This document shows positions 21,299-33,389 of a DNA stretch of 64,000 nucleotides, piece after piece. Location: NCBI GenBank assembly GCA_021401465.1, contig JADDMT010000019.1, positions 1 through 64,000 of the forward strand. The letters run 5' to 3'. Made by a program: the position numbers and the translations under genes. Positions within the stretch are counted from its first letter, which is position 1. Every line of letters starts with the position of its first letter. Source of the DNA: Teratosphaeria epicoccoides (lineage: Eukaryota; Ascomycota; Dothideomycetes; Mycosphaerellales; Teratosphaeriaceae). The notes beneath the pieces are model-generated. The model was given only the letters and a program-made list of their open reading frames with translations, was not told the origin of the DNA and made no database searches.

Positions 21299-22101
21299 AT
21301 AGCCCCTACTATCTACTACGTCGACTGCGCCCTCTAGGGCGTAGATTGCGTCCTATAATCAGTATGTCCTAGATTCCTTGTTGTTGTGCTCGGCTTTAGC
21401 TAATAAATCTGTCTAGTCTACCTGAGCCCGCGCCTGCTAGCGCTACGCTAGCAAGCGCTTAAACTGCAAAGCCCTGTACACGTTACTCGGAGTCCGCGCG
21501 AAACGCTCCGCTAACTCTACTAGCCTCGCCCTCGCCCATGTCTCCTACGCCTCCTAGACCTGTTCCTAGGACGCCGACAGGTATGACCCGTTCCCTAGGA
21601 GGTTTTACACGGCTAACATTATAGCAGCGCCGCTACGCATAACGACCTAGCGAAGGTCCTCAAGGCCTAGCGGGCCTTAGGGCCTTTGTAGTTAGCGGGT
21701 CTGCTGTCTAGGTATGTTCTATTAGTGTCCTCCATGATTCCGCCGCTAACCTCGAGTAGCGTCGTAGCCTAGGAGGTCATGGGAACCGTAGGTGCCGCTA
21801 TCGCCTAGCAGGGCCTCCTGTGAGTTCATCCTGTACTCCGTGTGTTTCTGCGCGCTAACAGTTTAGAAGGTCTAGGGGCGTTCTACTAGCGCTTACCCTA
21901 GGTAGGCGGCGGGAGAACGTTGCTAGTAAGGGCAAGAGCCCTCGTCGCTGTCAGTCTGGCGCTACTGCGCGGGGCTCTGACTAAGAGGCCGGGGACTCTG
22001 ACAGCAGCCTAGTTGGCGGGTCTAGGGGGTCTAGCGAGGGCCTCTTAGGCGACAGGGGAGCTAGCCCCGCTAGCGGGGCCCCTAGTGACAATCCCGCCTA
22101 A
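21299..22101 (+). pseudogene. Chromo-C antisense gene (copy C1): Cys-rich protein, three exons
   Basis: Lies between the pol end and the 3' LTR of C1, on the opposite strand to gag-pol, its stop 108 bp from the pol stop. Two introns are proposed: 21362-21416 (55 bp, GTATGT donor, GCTAAT branch, TCTAG acceptor) and 21712-21772 (61 bp, GTATGT donor, GCTAAC branch, CCTAG acceptor). With both removed, 687 nt remain, 229 codons including the stop. The start is ATA here but ATG in C2. The N-terminal part is Cys-rich (YYVDCALQGVDCVPQS, then ACQRY..LNC), a second cluster is CTPCVSARQQ, and the tail is basic then Ser/Gly/Asp-rich. The stop is TAA here and TGA in C2. Metal binding is plausible; function unknown. 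Confidence 0.65.
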
Positions 22102-22209
22102 TTGTCGCTAGGGTCCTCTATCCTCGGCGTAGGGGCCTGCGGCTAGGGGGGGTTTTCTTCTTTTCTTTCTTTTGTTGTATAAATAGCTACCTAATGTCAA
22201 TTTTCTCCT

Positions 22210-25200
22210 CTAACTTTTGTCCTTTCCTAAACGCCTGTGCTTCTCGTTACGAATGCTAGACTCCCTTTGCTAGGTCCTATATCTCGTTTCCTTTTTCTTC
22301 TTGTCCTACCTCTCTCTAGGGCCGTCGTTGTTCTCCGCGCTTCCCTAAGCCCGCTCGAAGCGGTCTATTACTTCGGTGTCTATTAGGTTTTCTAGGGGCT
22401 CCCATGTAGGTTTATAGTACCCTGACTATTTCACTAGGACCTCGCGTCCTCTTCCCCTTCTCTTGTCCCTCGCGCAGAGTATCTCCTCTACTAACTACTC
22501 TTCGTGCGACTTAAACAAAAGGGGGTCCGGCTGTTCGTCGTCGTTCTCCTACCTAGGCATAGGGTCTTTGCCTGCTAGTCTTAGCAGGTTAGTATAGAAC
22601 ACTAGGTATATATTGTTCGGGAGCCTAGTCAAGCAGATAGAGACTAGTGATAACACTTTAGCTATTATGTACTTTGCATGCTTAGCGTCTAAGCTTTTCT
22701 TAGGTCTCTCTGTAGTGTAGTTCCGTAGATCTAGCTAGACCTTGTTACTAACTTTACAAATTAGGGCGGGGTTTTAGCGTTTATTAGTAGACTCCTCCTG
22801 TTCCTACGCGGAAGCCGCCATTGTTACTTGGCAGATTCCTGTTATGTCCTAAATCTTTCCTACGAATGTCTTTGCCCTCTCGGCTACCTTTAACGGGCTA
22901 GGCCCTACAGGGTCCTCGGTTAAAGGTACGGGGCCCTATGCTTCGTAGCTATAGGTAGCGAAGAAGGGGCTCATGCTAATTCCCGAATGATACCTCCTGT
23001 TTAGCGCTAGTTGAGCTACAGGGAGCCATCGCTTCTAGTCGGATTGCTCATGGTTAATATAGTTCTAGAGGTACGCTTGTACCTCTTAGTTTAGGCGTTT
23101 AGGGCCTCTGTCTGTTTGTAGGTAGTACGCGGAGCTTAACCGCTAGGATACGCCTATTCCTTTGCAGAAGGTCATCTAGAAGGTGCTTGTCTAGTTAGTA
23201 CCCTAGTCGCTCGTAATAGCTGTTAGCATTCCATGGTACCAGGCCTAGTAATCTATGAACTTCTCTGCGTACTCCTCTGCTTTTATGCTAGGTATTACCT
23301 GTAAAACTACGTACTTGCATAGGCGATCCTTAATAACCTATAGGTATCGACATCCCTCGGAATCGGGTAAGTCTATCATGAAGTCTATAGAGATCTCCTA
23401 GAAGAATCTGTTAGGAACTAGTAATAGCTTCAGTAGTCTATGCTTATACTCTCTCTACACTTTGTTGCGACCGTAGTAGTCGTAGTTCCTTAGGAACCGC
23501 CAGACATGCTTAGACAGTAACAGCTAGTAGAAGTCGCGCCCTAGGATCATCGTCGTAGCGTCCCGTCCTAGGTGCCCGTATACCGTAGCGTCGTGCATAG
23601 ACTAAATGAGCTTCGTCCTAAGCATGTCGTTCCTTTTGTCCCTAGAGTCTAAGGTCTCGCCCCTAGGCTAACTGTCGTTTGCTCCTAGGACCCATAGTTT
23701 GTCGCGGTATCGCAGGAAGCCTCTCTTGTCGATCTTGTAGTCCCCTGCTTGTAGTTTCAGCCTCGCTCTAGCTAGTAGCGCCTAGGAGCCGCTCTTTACT
23801 ACTTTTAACACTGTCGAGTACAGCTCGTCTTTCTCTGCTGTAGCTACCTATAGGTCATTAAGGGTGCTGTCCTAGAACGGCCACATGGGCTCCTAGTTAG
23901 AGGTTACGGAGTTAGCGAATTGCTGTTCGTTCTCTATAGTAGTAGGTAACAGGCTAATCGGGGTAATCGGTACGACGTCCCTACTCTTATCTACAGGGTC
24001 CCGCTAACTCTCTACGACTTCTAGGTCTAAAAACCTCCTAAACTGTGATTCCTTATCTTCTGCCCCTAGCGTGTCCTGTTCTCGTCTCGACAACGCGTCT
24101 AGGACTACTCCTTTAGCGCCTAGGCGATATACTAGGGAAAACTAGAATTGCGCGAGGGTTTCGTACTACCGTATCTGCCGCTCGGACAGCTGTCGCTTGA
24201 CCATGAAGTACTCCAGGTTTTTGTAGTCCGTGAGAATAGTAAAGGGCCTACACGACTTCAGCTCGGGGCCCTAGAACTTCAGGCTAGATATCACGGCTAG
24301 CATCTCCTTGTCATGGATGTCGTAATTAATCTCCGCCTTGTTAAGTTTCTACAAGAAGAAGCCTACTAGTCTCCGGACTCTGTTGTTTTCTTGCAGGAGA
24401 GCTGCCCCTAACGCAAACCCGCTGTAGTTAGTCTCTAAAAAGGTCGGTAGCTCCGGGTTCTATTAAGAAAGGACTAGCGCCAAACAGAACTTTGCTTTTA
24501 GCGTTCTAAACGCGGACTCCTTAAGTTCCGCCTAGGAGAACGGTCTGCCCTTCCCTGTAAGCGCCGTCAAGGGCCTGGCTGTCTTCAAGTAGTTCGGGAT
24601 GAACATCCTGTAGTAGTTAGCGAAGCCGAGGAATCTACAGACTTCCTTTTGTGTTTTTGGCCGCTCCTAGTTACGCATAGCCTCTACCTTTTCTAGCTTA
24701 GTCCCTACGCCTTTTCTGTTAGCGTGTATTATGAACCCTAGGTACTTGATATCCTTTTTGGCGAACTCGCTCTTCCTGGGGTTAAGGTAGAGGCCCCTGT
24801 CCTAGAGCTTCTAGAGTACTCGCGTTACTTTAGCGAAATGGTCTTCTCGCGAACTGCCGCTATATATGATGACGTCGTCTATGTACGCAGAGGCGTAGTC
24901 GTCTAATTCCTCGCGTAGCAGTGTGTTAATATATCGTTAGAACGTTGCTAGAGCCCTAGATAAACCGAACGGACATACTAGCCATTTAAATGAACCGAAC
25001 CTCGTACGAAAGGCTGTCTTGTACTTATAGCCTTTCGCTATACGGATTTAGTAGAAGGCTGACACTACATCTACCTTAGTAAGCCATCAGGCGCCCGTGA
25101 GGTTCCTCAAGGTCTCTAGTATTAACAGGAGGGGGTACCTATCTTGCTTTGTGATTGCGTTAAGGGCGCCGTAATCGTAGTAGAACTAGAGCCCTCCCCC

Positions 25201-27248
25201 TAGCTTCTAGACAAAAAGCACGGGAGCCGCAGCCTCTAAGTTAGTAGGCCGAATGAATCCCTTCCCTAACAGTTCGTCTAAGGACTTCCTTAAAACTAGT
25301 AGTTCCTCCTTCGACATGCCGTATAGGGGTCCCTATAGCAGAGCCGGCTAGGATCTGTCTAGTCCTTCGCGGAGTTCGATGTAGTAGTCAATGCTAGGGC
25401 GGTGTGGCACTAATTTCTCCGCTTCTTAGCGGCAGAATAGCGGAGCCATGTGCCAAAGCTCTAGAGGTAGTGCCTTCCTTAACTCGTCTAGCGTCGGATA
25501 TTCCTTTACCTTTAAGGCCTCCGTGACATCCGCCGTTGCAGTCGCGCATACCCGGGTAAAGTTCCTGCAGTCCTCGTATTCTCAGTGATTCCGTCCTTCG
25601 TTTATCTACTGTCCCGCTCTTCTATGCTAATACTGACGCCTTTCTGGCGTAGTCCGCACTTTATTGTGAGCCTTCTAGGGGTTCCCTAGTATCAGGGGGA
25701 AGGCTAGATCCTTTACTACGTATGCGTATACTAGTTGCTAGAACCCCTTGATTTCCATCTAGAAGGCGACTACTCCTTCTACCGCGGAGTCTCGCATCGA
25801 CGCTGTTACGCCCCTCGCTATGCGTGACTCTTTGCTTATTAAGCTTAAGCCAAGACCTTTTACTAGGTCTCCGTTAATTGCAGCGTAGCATTAGCACCCT
25901 TTATTAATGAGAGCTAATGTCCTAGTATTATTTGCTAGGACTACATTAGTATAGATCAGGTTCCCGTCCATGGATCCCTTAACTCTCTCCTATCCTTCTG
26001 CTAATGTCTCTGTTACTCCTGCTTCCTAACTCTAAGCAGGAGTTAATCTTTTCCCAAGTTGTTCCTCCTAGGTTCCTCTACTATTCCATTGTCCTCTAGC
26101 AATGGCGACACTCTAGTCGTATTAATCTAGGCTAGGGGTGTAGCCGAGGCGTAGGGACACCCCTTGACTTAGTATCTAGACGCTCCGTAGTAGTAGCATA
26201 GGTTATTCTCCTAGCGTTTCTCTCTCTCTGTAGCGTCTACCTATTTGGCGCGTCGTTTCCCCCTGTTGTTTTGTCAGGGTCCTCTGCCGTCATATTAGTC
26301 TCCTGCGGTACGAGTTAGTACTATGACTATATCCCTATCTAAGTCTATTCGGGATCTGACTCTAGGGTTAGGTACCTACACGGCAGCTATAGGAATACCT
26401 TCGGAGTCCTTGTTCTTTTCTCTTAACTACCTCCTATAGGCCGCCTTGAACTAGTTAGTTACCTTAGAGTTTGTCATGACCCTTTCGACCTCCTCTGCAA
26501 ACGCGTAGTAGTCTCCCTTGTCTCTTACGTTCGCTATGTACATCCTAGCAGGGTTCGAAAACGAATTCTTGAGGTATCTAATCTTCGCGTCATCTATCTA
26601 CTAGTCTCCTCCTGCTAACAGCAGGAGTTCGTTGAATTCTAGCTAGTGCTTGTGCCATGGCTAGCCTGCCGCATGTCGGAGGTTTGTGAGCTGTTCTAGA
26701 GCTCTCGCTGTCTTGTTACTATCCGCAAACATAGCCTCAAGTTACGTGAGGAAAGCTTCAGGGTCCTTCGCTCTGTCCGGGCCTCCTTTCTCCTAGAAAT
26801 GGCGCATCCGGGCGCGCTAGCGAGCGGGGAGGGTGTCGTAGATTGTGTTCTAGTAATAATCTACGCCTATTAGGGGTTTTACCCTAGAGCGCGCCCTAAA
26901 CGAACTCCTAATATAGAGCAGGTAATCCCTAAACGATTCGGCTTTTCTGTCCCATGTTAGTAGCCTCTATTCTCGGGGTCCTGTTAGTTCTATGACAGAG
27001 TTTGCACGCGTTACTATAGCTAGCGCGTCCGCGAGGGTCTTTAGTAGCTCCTCTGACAGGACGCCTAGGTTCTGTTGCTGTCAGGACTCCGATTCATTTA
27101 ACGCGGCCCTCGTGGCTGTTAGCTCGGCCATAATTTGCTGTTGCTAGGTATGCATTCCCTCGACGACACGGCGCATTTCTGCTAACACTTCCTTGTTCGT
27201 GGATCCTTCGGACACTAGGGTTAATTAGCTAGGGGACAGCCTTTCCAT
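22210..27248 (-). pseudogene. Chromo-C gag-pol (copy C1): gag, zinc knuckle, protease, RT, RNase H, integrase, chromodomain
   Basis: Full set for a chromodomain-bearing Ty3/gypsy element. Gag starts at ATG 27248 (MERLSPS). A zinc knuckle remnant (C-x2-C-x4-H-x4-C pattern in the family) is near 26170-26210. The RT box reads YIDDVIIYS at about 24855-24885. The chromodomain near 22380-22450 reads VLVKWSGYY and TWEPLENLIDTEVID once RIP stops are read through. Pol ends at TAG 22210-22212, in the RT frame. The distance from the gag ATG to the RT Tyr codon is 2363 nt, not a multiple of three, and is the same in C2, suggesting gag and pol are in different frames. Many TAG stops. Confidence 0.9.
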
Positions 27249-27269
27249 GGTGAAATTAATCGTACTTAA
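27249..27269 (-). promoter_or_regulatory. C1 self-primer-like binding site
   Basis: Reading on the minus strand, just inside the 5' LTR, AAGTACGAT (27259-27267 on plus as ATCGTACTT) is complementary to a site in the 5' LTR (CAAGTACGAT on plus, 27316-27325). No tRNA-like primer site starting TGG is seen at the normal place. Confidence 0.6.
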
Positions 27270-27431
27270 TGTCACGGGTAAACAGCGTATACACAGGGGT
27301 TCATGTAGTATTCAACAAGTACGATAGGGAGAGAAGGACTATCTGCTAGCTGTCTGGTCTTTTATAGCCGGCCTTGTCAGGGGTCGCACAGGCCCTAGCC
27401 TATGCCAAGACTCAGGGCCTCGCCCTTCACA
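27270..27431 (-). repeat. C1 5' LTR
   Basis: 162 bp, TGTCAC...CTTCACA on the plus strand. On the minus strand it carries a TATAAAAGAC box about 41 nt before the presumed self-primer sequence ATCGTACTTG. Confidence 0.92.
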
Positions 27432-27686
27432 GCAGAGGTAGCGCTAAGGGTGCTTATAACCCCTGACGCTCCTTAATTAGGGAAAGCATGTCTAAGCCTA
27501 ACCCCGTAGAGGTACCGTAGGGTTAGCGACATAGGGGCGTCCTACGTCGACAACTAATCCTACTTAGACGACATACAAGCTAACGTATGTACGAAGGACC
27601 CCCTTGCTATATGTAGTAGGGTTACTACATGCTAAGGGCAGGCATTAGAACCTATGCGGTTCTAATGGCCCCCTAGTATTAACTAT
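27432..27686 (-). repeat. Chromo-A copy A2: inverted partial LTR
   Basis: 255 bp matching the first part of the 360-bp Chromo-A LTR in reverse orientation, from its TGATAT start (at 27686) to CTCTGC (27432). The remaining third of the LTR and the rest of A2 are absent. On the right it joins AGTCT followed by Chromo-A internal sequence, as if A2 had inserted into the 3' region of A1. Confidence 0.85.
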
Positions 27687-27857
27687 ATCAAGTCTCTCTT
27701 GTTATAGTCTGCTAGGGACTACCTACCCGCACGGGGTCTACTTAACACCCTGAAGCGACTATGAGTAACAGGAGTAGTAACGCTACAAAGAGAGGCTAGT
27801 ATCTTCTTCTTTAGTAGGTTGCAAGGGAGCTTGTCTTTAGAGCCTATAGTAGCTAGA
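27687..27857 (-). pseudogene. Chromo-A copy A1: pol end and start of the antisense gene tail
   Basis: Matches A3 at about 42466-42633. It contains the last codons of pol on the plus strand (ending CTATGA) and the C-terminal ~50 codons of the antisense gene on the minus strand. It is cut at 27857 by LTR-F. Together with 2300-5060 and 18793-20664 it completes what is left of A1. Confidence 0.8.
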
Positions 27858-28234
27858 TGTCATAAGGGTAGGTACTAATAGCAGGAAGGGGATTAGGTAT
27901 TAGACTCGTAGAGCTGTGAAGAATATTGACAATAGCAATTAACCTTGTAACTCTCTCCTCTAAGTAAGAGAGGATTAACTAAGAATTAAGCATGAAGCTC
28001 CTAACTGCCTATCCTAAAGCTATCCCTATATACTAGAGAGACAGAGCAGCTCTGTTAGATCTGTCGATAGACCTAACAGATCCGTGTCTGTAGATCTATA
28101 GACTAACCCTATAGATCCGAGGGTCTATTATCCTGTGACAGATCCCTTCTCCCCTATAGGCCTATAGATCTGTAGACTAACCCTACAGATCCGGGGATCT
28201 GTCCTCACGTGATAGATCCTTTCTCCTATGACTA
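27858..28234 (+). repeat. LTR-F copy 1, left part
   Basis: Starts TGTCATAAGGG. Matches the first ~370 bp of 56366-57053. It is split by P2 with a TA duplication and continues at 56065. It carries two nearby hairpins (about 28082-28130 and 28160-28190) of the form GATCTGTAG..CTACAGATC. No coding frame. Confidence 0.75.
28080..28225. repeat. AGATCTGTAG hairpin cluster in LTR-F
   Basis: Repeated inverted units such as GATCTGTAG-ACTAACC-CTACAGATC and TAGATCTATAG-ACTAACC-CTATAGATC. The same cluster is at about 56585-56730. The loops share ACTAACC, so the hairpins are copies of one another. Confidence 0.65.
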
Positions 28235-28260
28235 CGTCTTGAAAACCAAGGCCCTAAGTA
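28235..28260 (+). repeat. P2 left terminal inverted repeat
   Basis: CGTCTTGAAAACC...CCCTAAGTAG, preceded by the target TA (28233-28234). Partner at 56037-56062. Confidence 0.85.
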
Positions 28261-29313
28261 GACCGAGTAACTTGTGTTACTTAGCTTACTTACCTACTCG
28301 TCTGACTTGGCCTGCTTGTATGTACCCCTAAGAAACTCGGCCCCTCCTAAGCTACTTGTGTCGCAGACGCGAGTAGCTTATAGTACAAGAGTGCTACTAG
28401 TAAGTAACTTACTGCTAGTAGTATACTAGCGGCAAGTAGCTCGGGCACGCAAGCCAAGCTACTCGAATCAAAACAATTTGCATGCAATAGATGTTAAAGT
28501 CATAATTTTGGTTAATACTATACATCTCGTTGTTATCGTACTATGCTCTTTTACTATTTACACTAGACCTGACGTACAACGCAAATTAAGCAGATTTGCT
28601 AACACTAAACATATATACAGCTTAAACGCAGCTCTTATAACGCCTCTTAAATTCAAGTAAGCTGCTATATCTAACTTGCGCCTTACGCCCGAAGACCTTA
28701 ATTAGTATAGCTAGTAACAAATGCACAGCTACTACACACTATCCACACATCCTGTATCGGCCCTTACACATGAATCTTCTACTCGCCCTCATCCTCTATT
28801 CCGTTCTACTAGCTTACCTTCACTACTACCGACTTTCCTAAAGCGCTACTATTTTGCCCCTCCTGTAGCTTCTTGAAGGTCGCATTATTAAAGACCTTGT
28901 CGCTATAGCCCTTAATCTGCTCTGACAAGGTCGAGTCTGTGAATGTAGTATGCTACTACAACTAACTATCCCTTAACTTAGAGTCGTCGAGCGTATCCTC
29001 TACCTTCTCTATAACGTTCGACTAGTTGCTTATAAGATCACACTAATCGAGCAGAGCGCATGCTATGCTACATCATAATTGTTAGCTAATGTATACTACG
29101 TAGCTACTAAACTACCGCTAGCACCTCCTATTAATATCGAAGTGCTAGTAGTATGTTAGTAGCATAACGCTAGTATACTACTAGCACACTTACCTAGCAT
29201 TTTTTGCCTCTGCCTCTAGCAAAGCTTGGCTCCTACTGTCGCCTTAGTCTTTGTCCTTCGCGGTCAAGCTTCATGTCCTATAGCTATTGTCATTAACTGC
29301 GCCGATGCGTAGA
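28261..29313. other. P2 left arm, no gene recognised
   Basis: Counterpart of 5087-6140 of P1, with the same palindromes in more mutated form. Confidence 0.55.
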
Positions 29314-31524
29314 GTCAATAATCGCACATACTATGTGTTAGTAAGTCTTTGCGTTTCGCCTCTCGCTAGAGCCGCGCTAGCGTTTATCTGTTATTAGCAT
29401 GGTTTAGTTAATACATAAGTCCCCTTGCCTATACCGCTTGTCTACACTAGTCACGATTAACCGCCTACTCCGTAGCTTAGGCCTCTCGCTACTTCTGCCT
29501 CGTTAGCGATAGCTGGCCCTCACGACGCGCTAAGGCTACTAACCTTTCATCTTGCGTGTGTCTAGGTCGGGGCTTATCGACTATAGTAGCTTTCATACTA
29601 GACAAGTACATGTTAGTAATCATGGCCGTAATGTTAGACGAGAAACTAACCTCATTGTCATGACACTGTTGTGCAGGGTGTCCCGCGACAATGGCTCCTC
29701 TAGTCCCTGCATCGGCTAGTCGTTACTGTCATAATCGCTTGCCTTACTACTATAGTTACTAACATTTGCCCTTCTGCCATTATGGCCCTCGCTCCCTCTG
29801 TTAGTGTCCGCTTAAACATCCGCTACATGCTTGCGAACGCCTACTATTAATGACATTAAGGCCTAGCTTGATCGTCGTGTCAGGCTGACACTACGCTAAC
29901 CTAACAATTGCGTACGACCTAGCAGAAGTTAGCACAGGCCCTCTCGACGATGTCTCCTACGTACTATTCTTGTGTAGCGCCTTTTGCCTCCGCAAGTCCT
30001 CGTATTCCCTCTCTAAGCCTGTCATGCCGCGATCCTTCTTGATAGCTAGCGCCGCCTACACTAGTAGTGCTATCTTGCCTTCGTCCTCCCCCCCTAATAT
30101 ACGTGCCGTAATAGTCGCCATGATAACCTCCTGTCTATCGGCATTAAGCTCTTCCTAATACTTCTTCTTCCCCTCGAAGATATCATCGATATCGACACTA
30201 CTAACTAGAACCCATCTTGTCTTACTAGCCTTTGTCTTGAACTCCGAAGGGCCATTTCTGATCTAGGCTAGTAGGTATGTAATAGTAGCACACATGCTGT
30301 TTAACATGAAAGCGTTTACCTCGCGTTACTCTAAAGGATTCCATGCTAGTTTCTAATTAAACTAGAAGAACGCCTTCTTCATACAAAAGATTACAAGCAG
30401 GCTTAGAAACCTCCGGTCCTATGACATGTTAGCGCTTTCGACGACATCTAAGCCTTCTCTCCTTACCTCTTCTTCGTTCTCGCATTCGAATCTGCTTTCT
30501 ATTAACATGTCCGCGGCCTAGTCCTTTAAACCCTGCTTATCGTCTACCTTGCCGGACTATGCGAGTATAGCTTCTCTGACCCTATTCGTGTAATTGTTAC
30601 GACACTAACGCAACCTCTGCCTTATCTACGCCCCTAACATTAGCACCTCCTTATAGGACCTACGCAGGTACTTATAGTATCCAAATCTACATCGTCTAGC
30701 CTCGAGCTAACTCGACCTTTCATCCCTAGCATATTACGCGCTACGAGCTACTAGTTAATTGCAATATGCTTACAACTTAGCTAGTAAGTAGGAGCTGTAG
30801 GGTATAGCACAGAAATGCCCTTCCGCCCTTGTGAAGCGTCTATCCACGAGAGTTCTCGGACTTTAACAAGCAAAGGCTCGATTAACTTGTCTTTATGCAT
30901 AGGAGGGCTACTACGTATATCTTCGCTACTAGAGTAGTCGTATCCTTAGTCGGAGTTTGTAGTCTAGCTGCTATTATAGCCTCGACGGCTACTCGACTAG
31001 CTCCTAGACTGACTTTAACTACTACTATCGCCCTAGCAGCTACGAGACTCGCTGTTACGGTAGTTTTGACTGTTGCTGTCGCTCCTGTGATTAGTAGGTC
31101 GGCTATTATAATAGCCTCGACAGATGCTTAGCTGCTATGTCTTTACCCTGTCATTCTTAGGTTTGCTACTGTCTCGTCGCGCGTCGCGAGATAATGACTA
31201 AAGCCTCTTGTTCGGCCGATTCTGCCTTAGCGGTAAGGATGACCGCTTATGCGTCTAGTCTCTTCATGACTAGTATGTCGTCGTCTGTATGCATGTTAGC
31301 ATGACCGCTATATGCAGGTAGCTTCTTATATTAGTTGCCTTTATATAGGCTTTAGGCACTATAAAATCCTCATGTTCCTAGTTAGCTATCTCCTTGTTAC
31401 TGTCGTCTACACTATCGCCATTATTGCTTAGCAGGTCTTCTTAATCATTCGCTAGATCGTAATTCGAACCGCCGCTAGATGACGCGGACTGTGACCTCTA
31501 TTGTCTGTCTTTCTTCGAAGGCAT
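29314..31524 (-). pseudogene. P2 orfA
   Basis: Counterpart of P1 orfA; ATG at 31524. The same N-terminal sequence, Ser/Arg-rich region and helical parts can be followed, with extra C-to-T and G-to-A changes. The 3' limit is set by alignment with the TGA of P1 (approximate). Function unknown. Confidence 0.6.
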
Positions 31525-32095
31525 GATTAAAGAAGGACGCGACTTAAAGGATCGGCAGAGAACAGAGCGCAGTATATCCTTCTTAGTCGTGTAGGTCTAG
31601 TAGCAGGTTAGTAAAGGATAATATCTATAGCATGTAAATATGCACATACTGCGAGTTACTGTCTAATGTAGCTACGTGGCGTCTATTAATGTAGAAGAAG
31701 GAGGGGACGCGATGTTTATAGTATCTTGTAACGCGCGAGTGTCATCTAAATTCGGCTACCCCTGAAATTGCGCTTCCCTATTAGCCGGCGGTACTTTTAG
31801 CTTGCTAGCGGTATGCTATTAAAATACCGCTAGTAGAACTAGCCTCGGTTAGCATTAATTCTTTGATGATAGCTAGTATAGGTACTACAAAACATCCGCG
31901 CTATATAGCACGTCCGCCTGTACGACATAGCCTAACGGATGTAGTTACTCTGTAGTAGATCCTACGTATATAGTAGTAAGATTCGTTCTACATGCGAGAG
32001 AATATCCTGTACGTATTATTCTAAAGGCCTTCGAGCTGCGTTTAAACTATAATAGCCATACTACCTTTATGTTAACCCTAGGGAATTACTAACTT

Positions 32096-32689
32096 CTAGA
32101 CTGTCCGCTGCTAATAGTTTAACAATATCTTGTATAGTAGATGCTGAAAACTGACCTCTCCTACTCGTGTCTATAACGCCTCTGCTATTACTAGGAATTT
32201 GAGTTATAATTCCCTGCTACTACTAAAGAAGGCGCTTGTTTCCTAGAATATACGCTCCTTTACTGCTATCGACCGCGCAATTCGGCTAAGTAGGCTAATC
32301 TGCTCTATCCGTTCTTCTAACGCAGCGTACAGGCGTAGGTAATTGTCATGTCAAAGTATAAGGCCTGCTTCGATTATGCCTATACTCTGCTATCGCGGCG
32401 CCTTAGGTTTGTAAATTGTGCCGCGCTAGGTCTTAGAGGTTCTTGTCGAGGAAACACGCACACTCATCGTTCGGGCTATGCCTATATCGTGTCTGTTTAA
32501 ATTACAGATGTCAGGATTACTTGAAACACGCGTTGTTTATACTCATTAGTCTCTTAGCTGACTTCAGATAAAAGATGCGGCAGACCCTTCCGTGCTTTTC
32601 GCACTTTATCGCTATAGCTATAGCCGTTGTATATGCGACGCCGCATTGTCTATCTTCTAGTCCGCTACGACACTATCTGTAGTAGGCAT
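32096..32689 (-). pseudogene. P2 orfB
   Basis: Counterpart of P1 orfB. Start ATG 32689; end placed by alignment with P1. Seventy base pairs from the divergent orfC start, as in P1. Function unknown. Confidence 0.55.
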
Positions 32690-32759
32690 AATCTAGACGC
32701 TAGGGTCCTAATAATTGTGGCACTTAAGACACGCATATAGGAACAGGATACTCGAGCCT

Positions 32760-33389
32760 ATGCCTAGAAGGCAACCGTTTCCTTGCCTAACATGTACTGA
32801 CTTTGACTAGTATCTCTAGTAGGTAGTAGAGAACGGTCACATCCTAGACAGATTTAACAAGATAGATAGGTTCATCGGGCTAGATTACAGGTCGAAAGAT
32901 AAGGCCATAATTGTAGGGGACTTCGTGACTACTAATCCTATTGTTAAAGGCTACTAAGACAACCCTTAGTTACTTATATCGACTGTAAACAAAATTAAGA
33001 GTAGCGTAACTCTTGCACCTGCTAACGCTATCACGATACTAGATGACAACTTAAAACAGTAGTCGACTAGGCAAGCCTGTAGCAGGGTTAGTCGCACTAG
33101 ATTAATGTAGTTAGCGCGATTAACAGAGGCAATGAGATTTTACTAGGTTACGCTATAGAGCTAATTCGGAGAGTAGACTATAAACTATTAGCAGACTAGG
33201 GACGACTTCATTAATACCATGCGCGATAATCAGGGCGAGTAGAGAGGCATAGGATCGTACGGGCTGCGTAGGCTAGCGTAAGATAACAGATTAACTAGGG
33301 TTTGACTGCAATCTTGTAATAGAGTAATGCTAGTAGTCATACGCGAGTAGTATCGTTTTAGATAGCGACTACACAAGCACCTCATCTAA
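32760..33389 (+). pseudogene. P2 orfC
   Basis: Same 630-nt length as P1 orfC, ATG 32760 to TAA 33387-33389 (TGA in P1). Equal lengths with no frameshift in either copy support it as a real gene. Function unknown. Confidence 0.58.

Larger units (their letters stand above)
20665..27431 (-). mobile_element. Chromo-C copy C1: complete-length chromovirus, minus strand
   Basis: LTRs of 162 bp at both ends (20665-20826 and 27270-27431), TG...CA, nearly identical. gag-pol reads leftwards from 27248; a convergent antisense gene lies at 21299-22101. The flanks are unlike: TTGCT on the left, GCAGA on the right. An intact insertion should have a matching 5-bp duplication (C2 has ACGCC on both sides). 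The left flank is Chromo-A pol and the right flank is an inverted Chromo-A LTR, so C1 looks like the product of recombination between two Chromo-C insertions. Confidence 0.92.
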
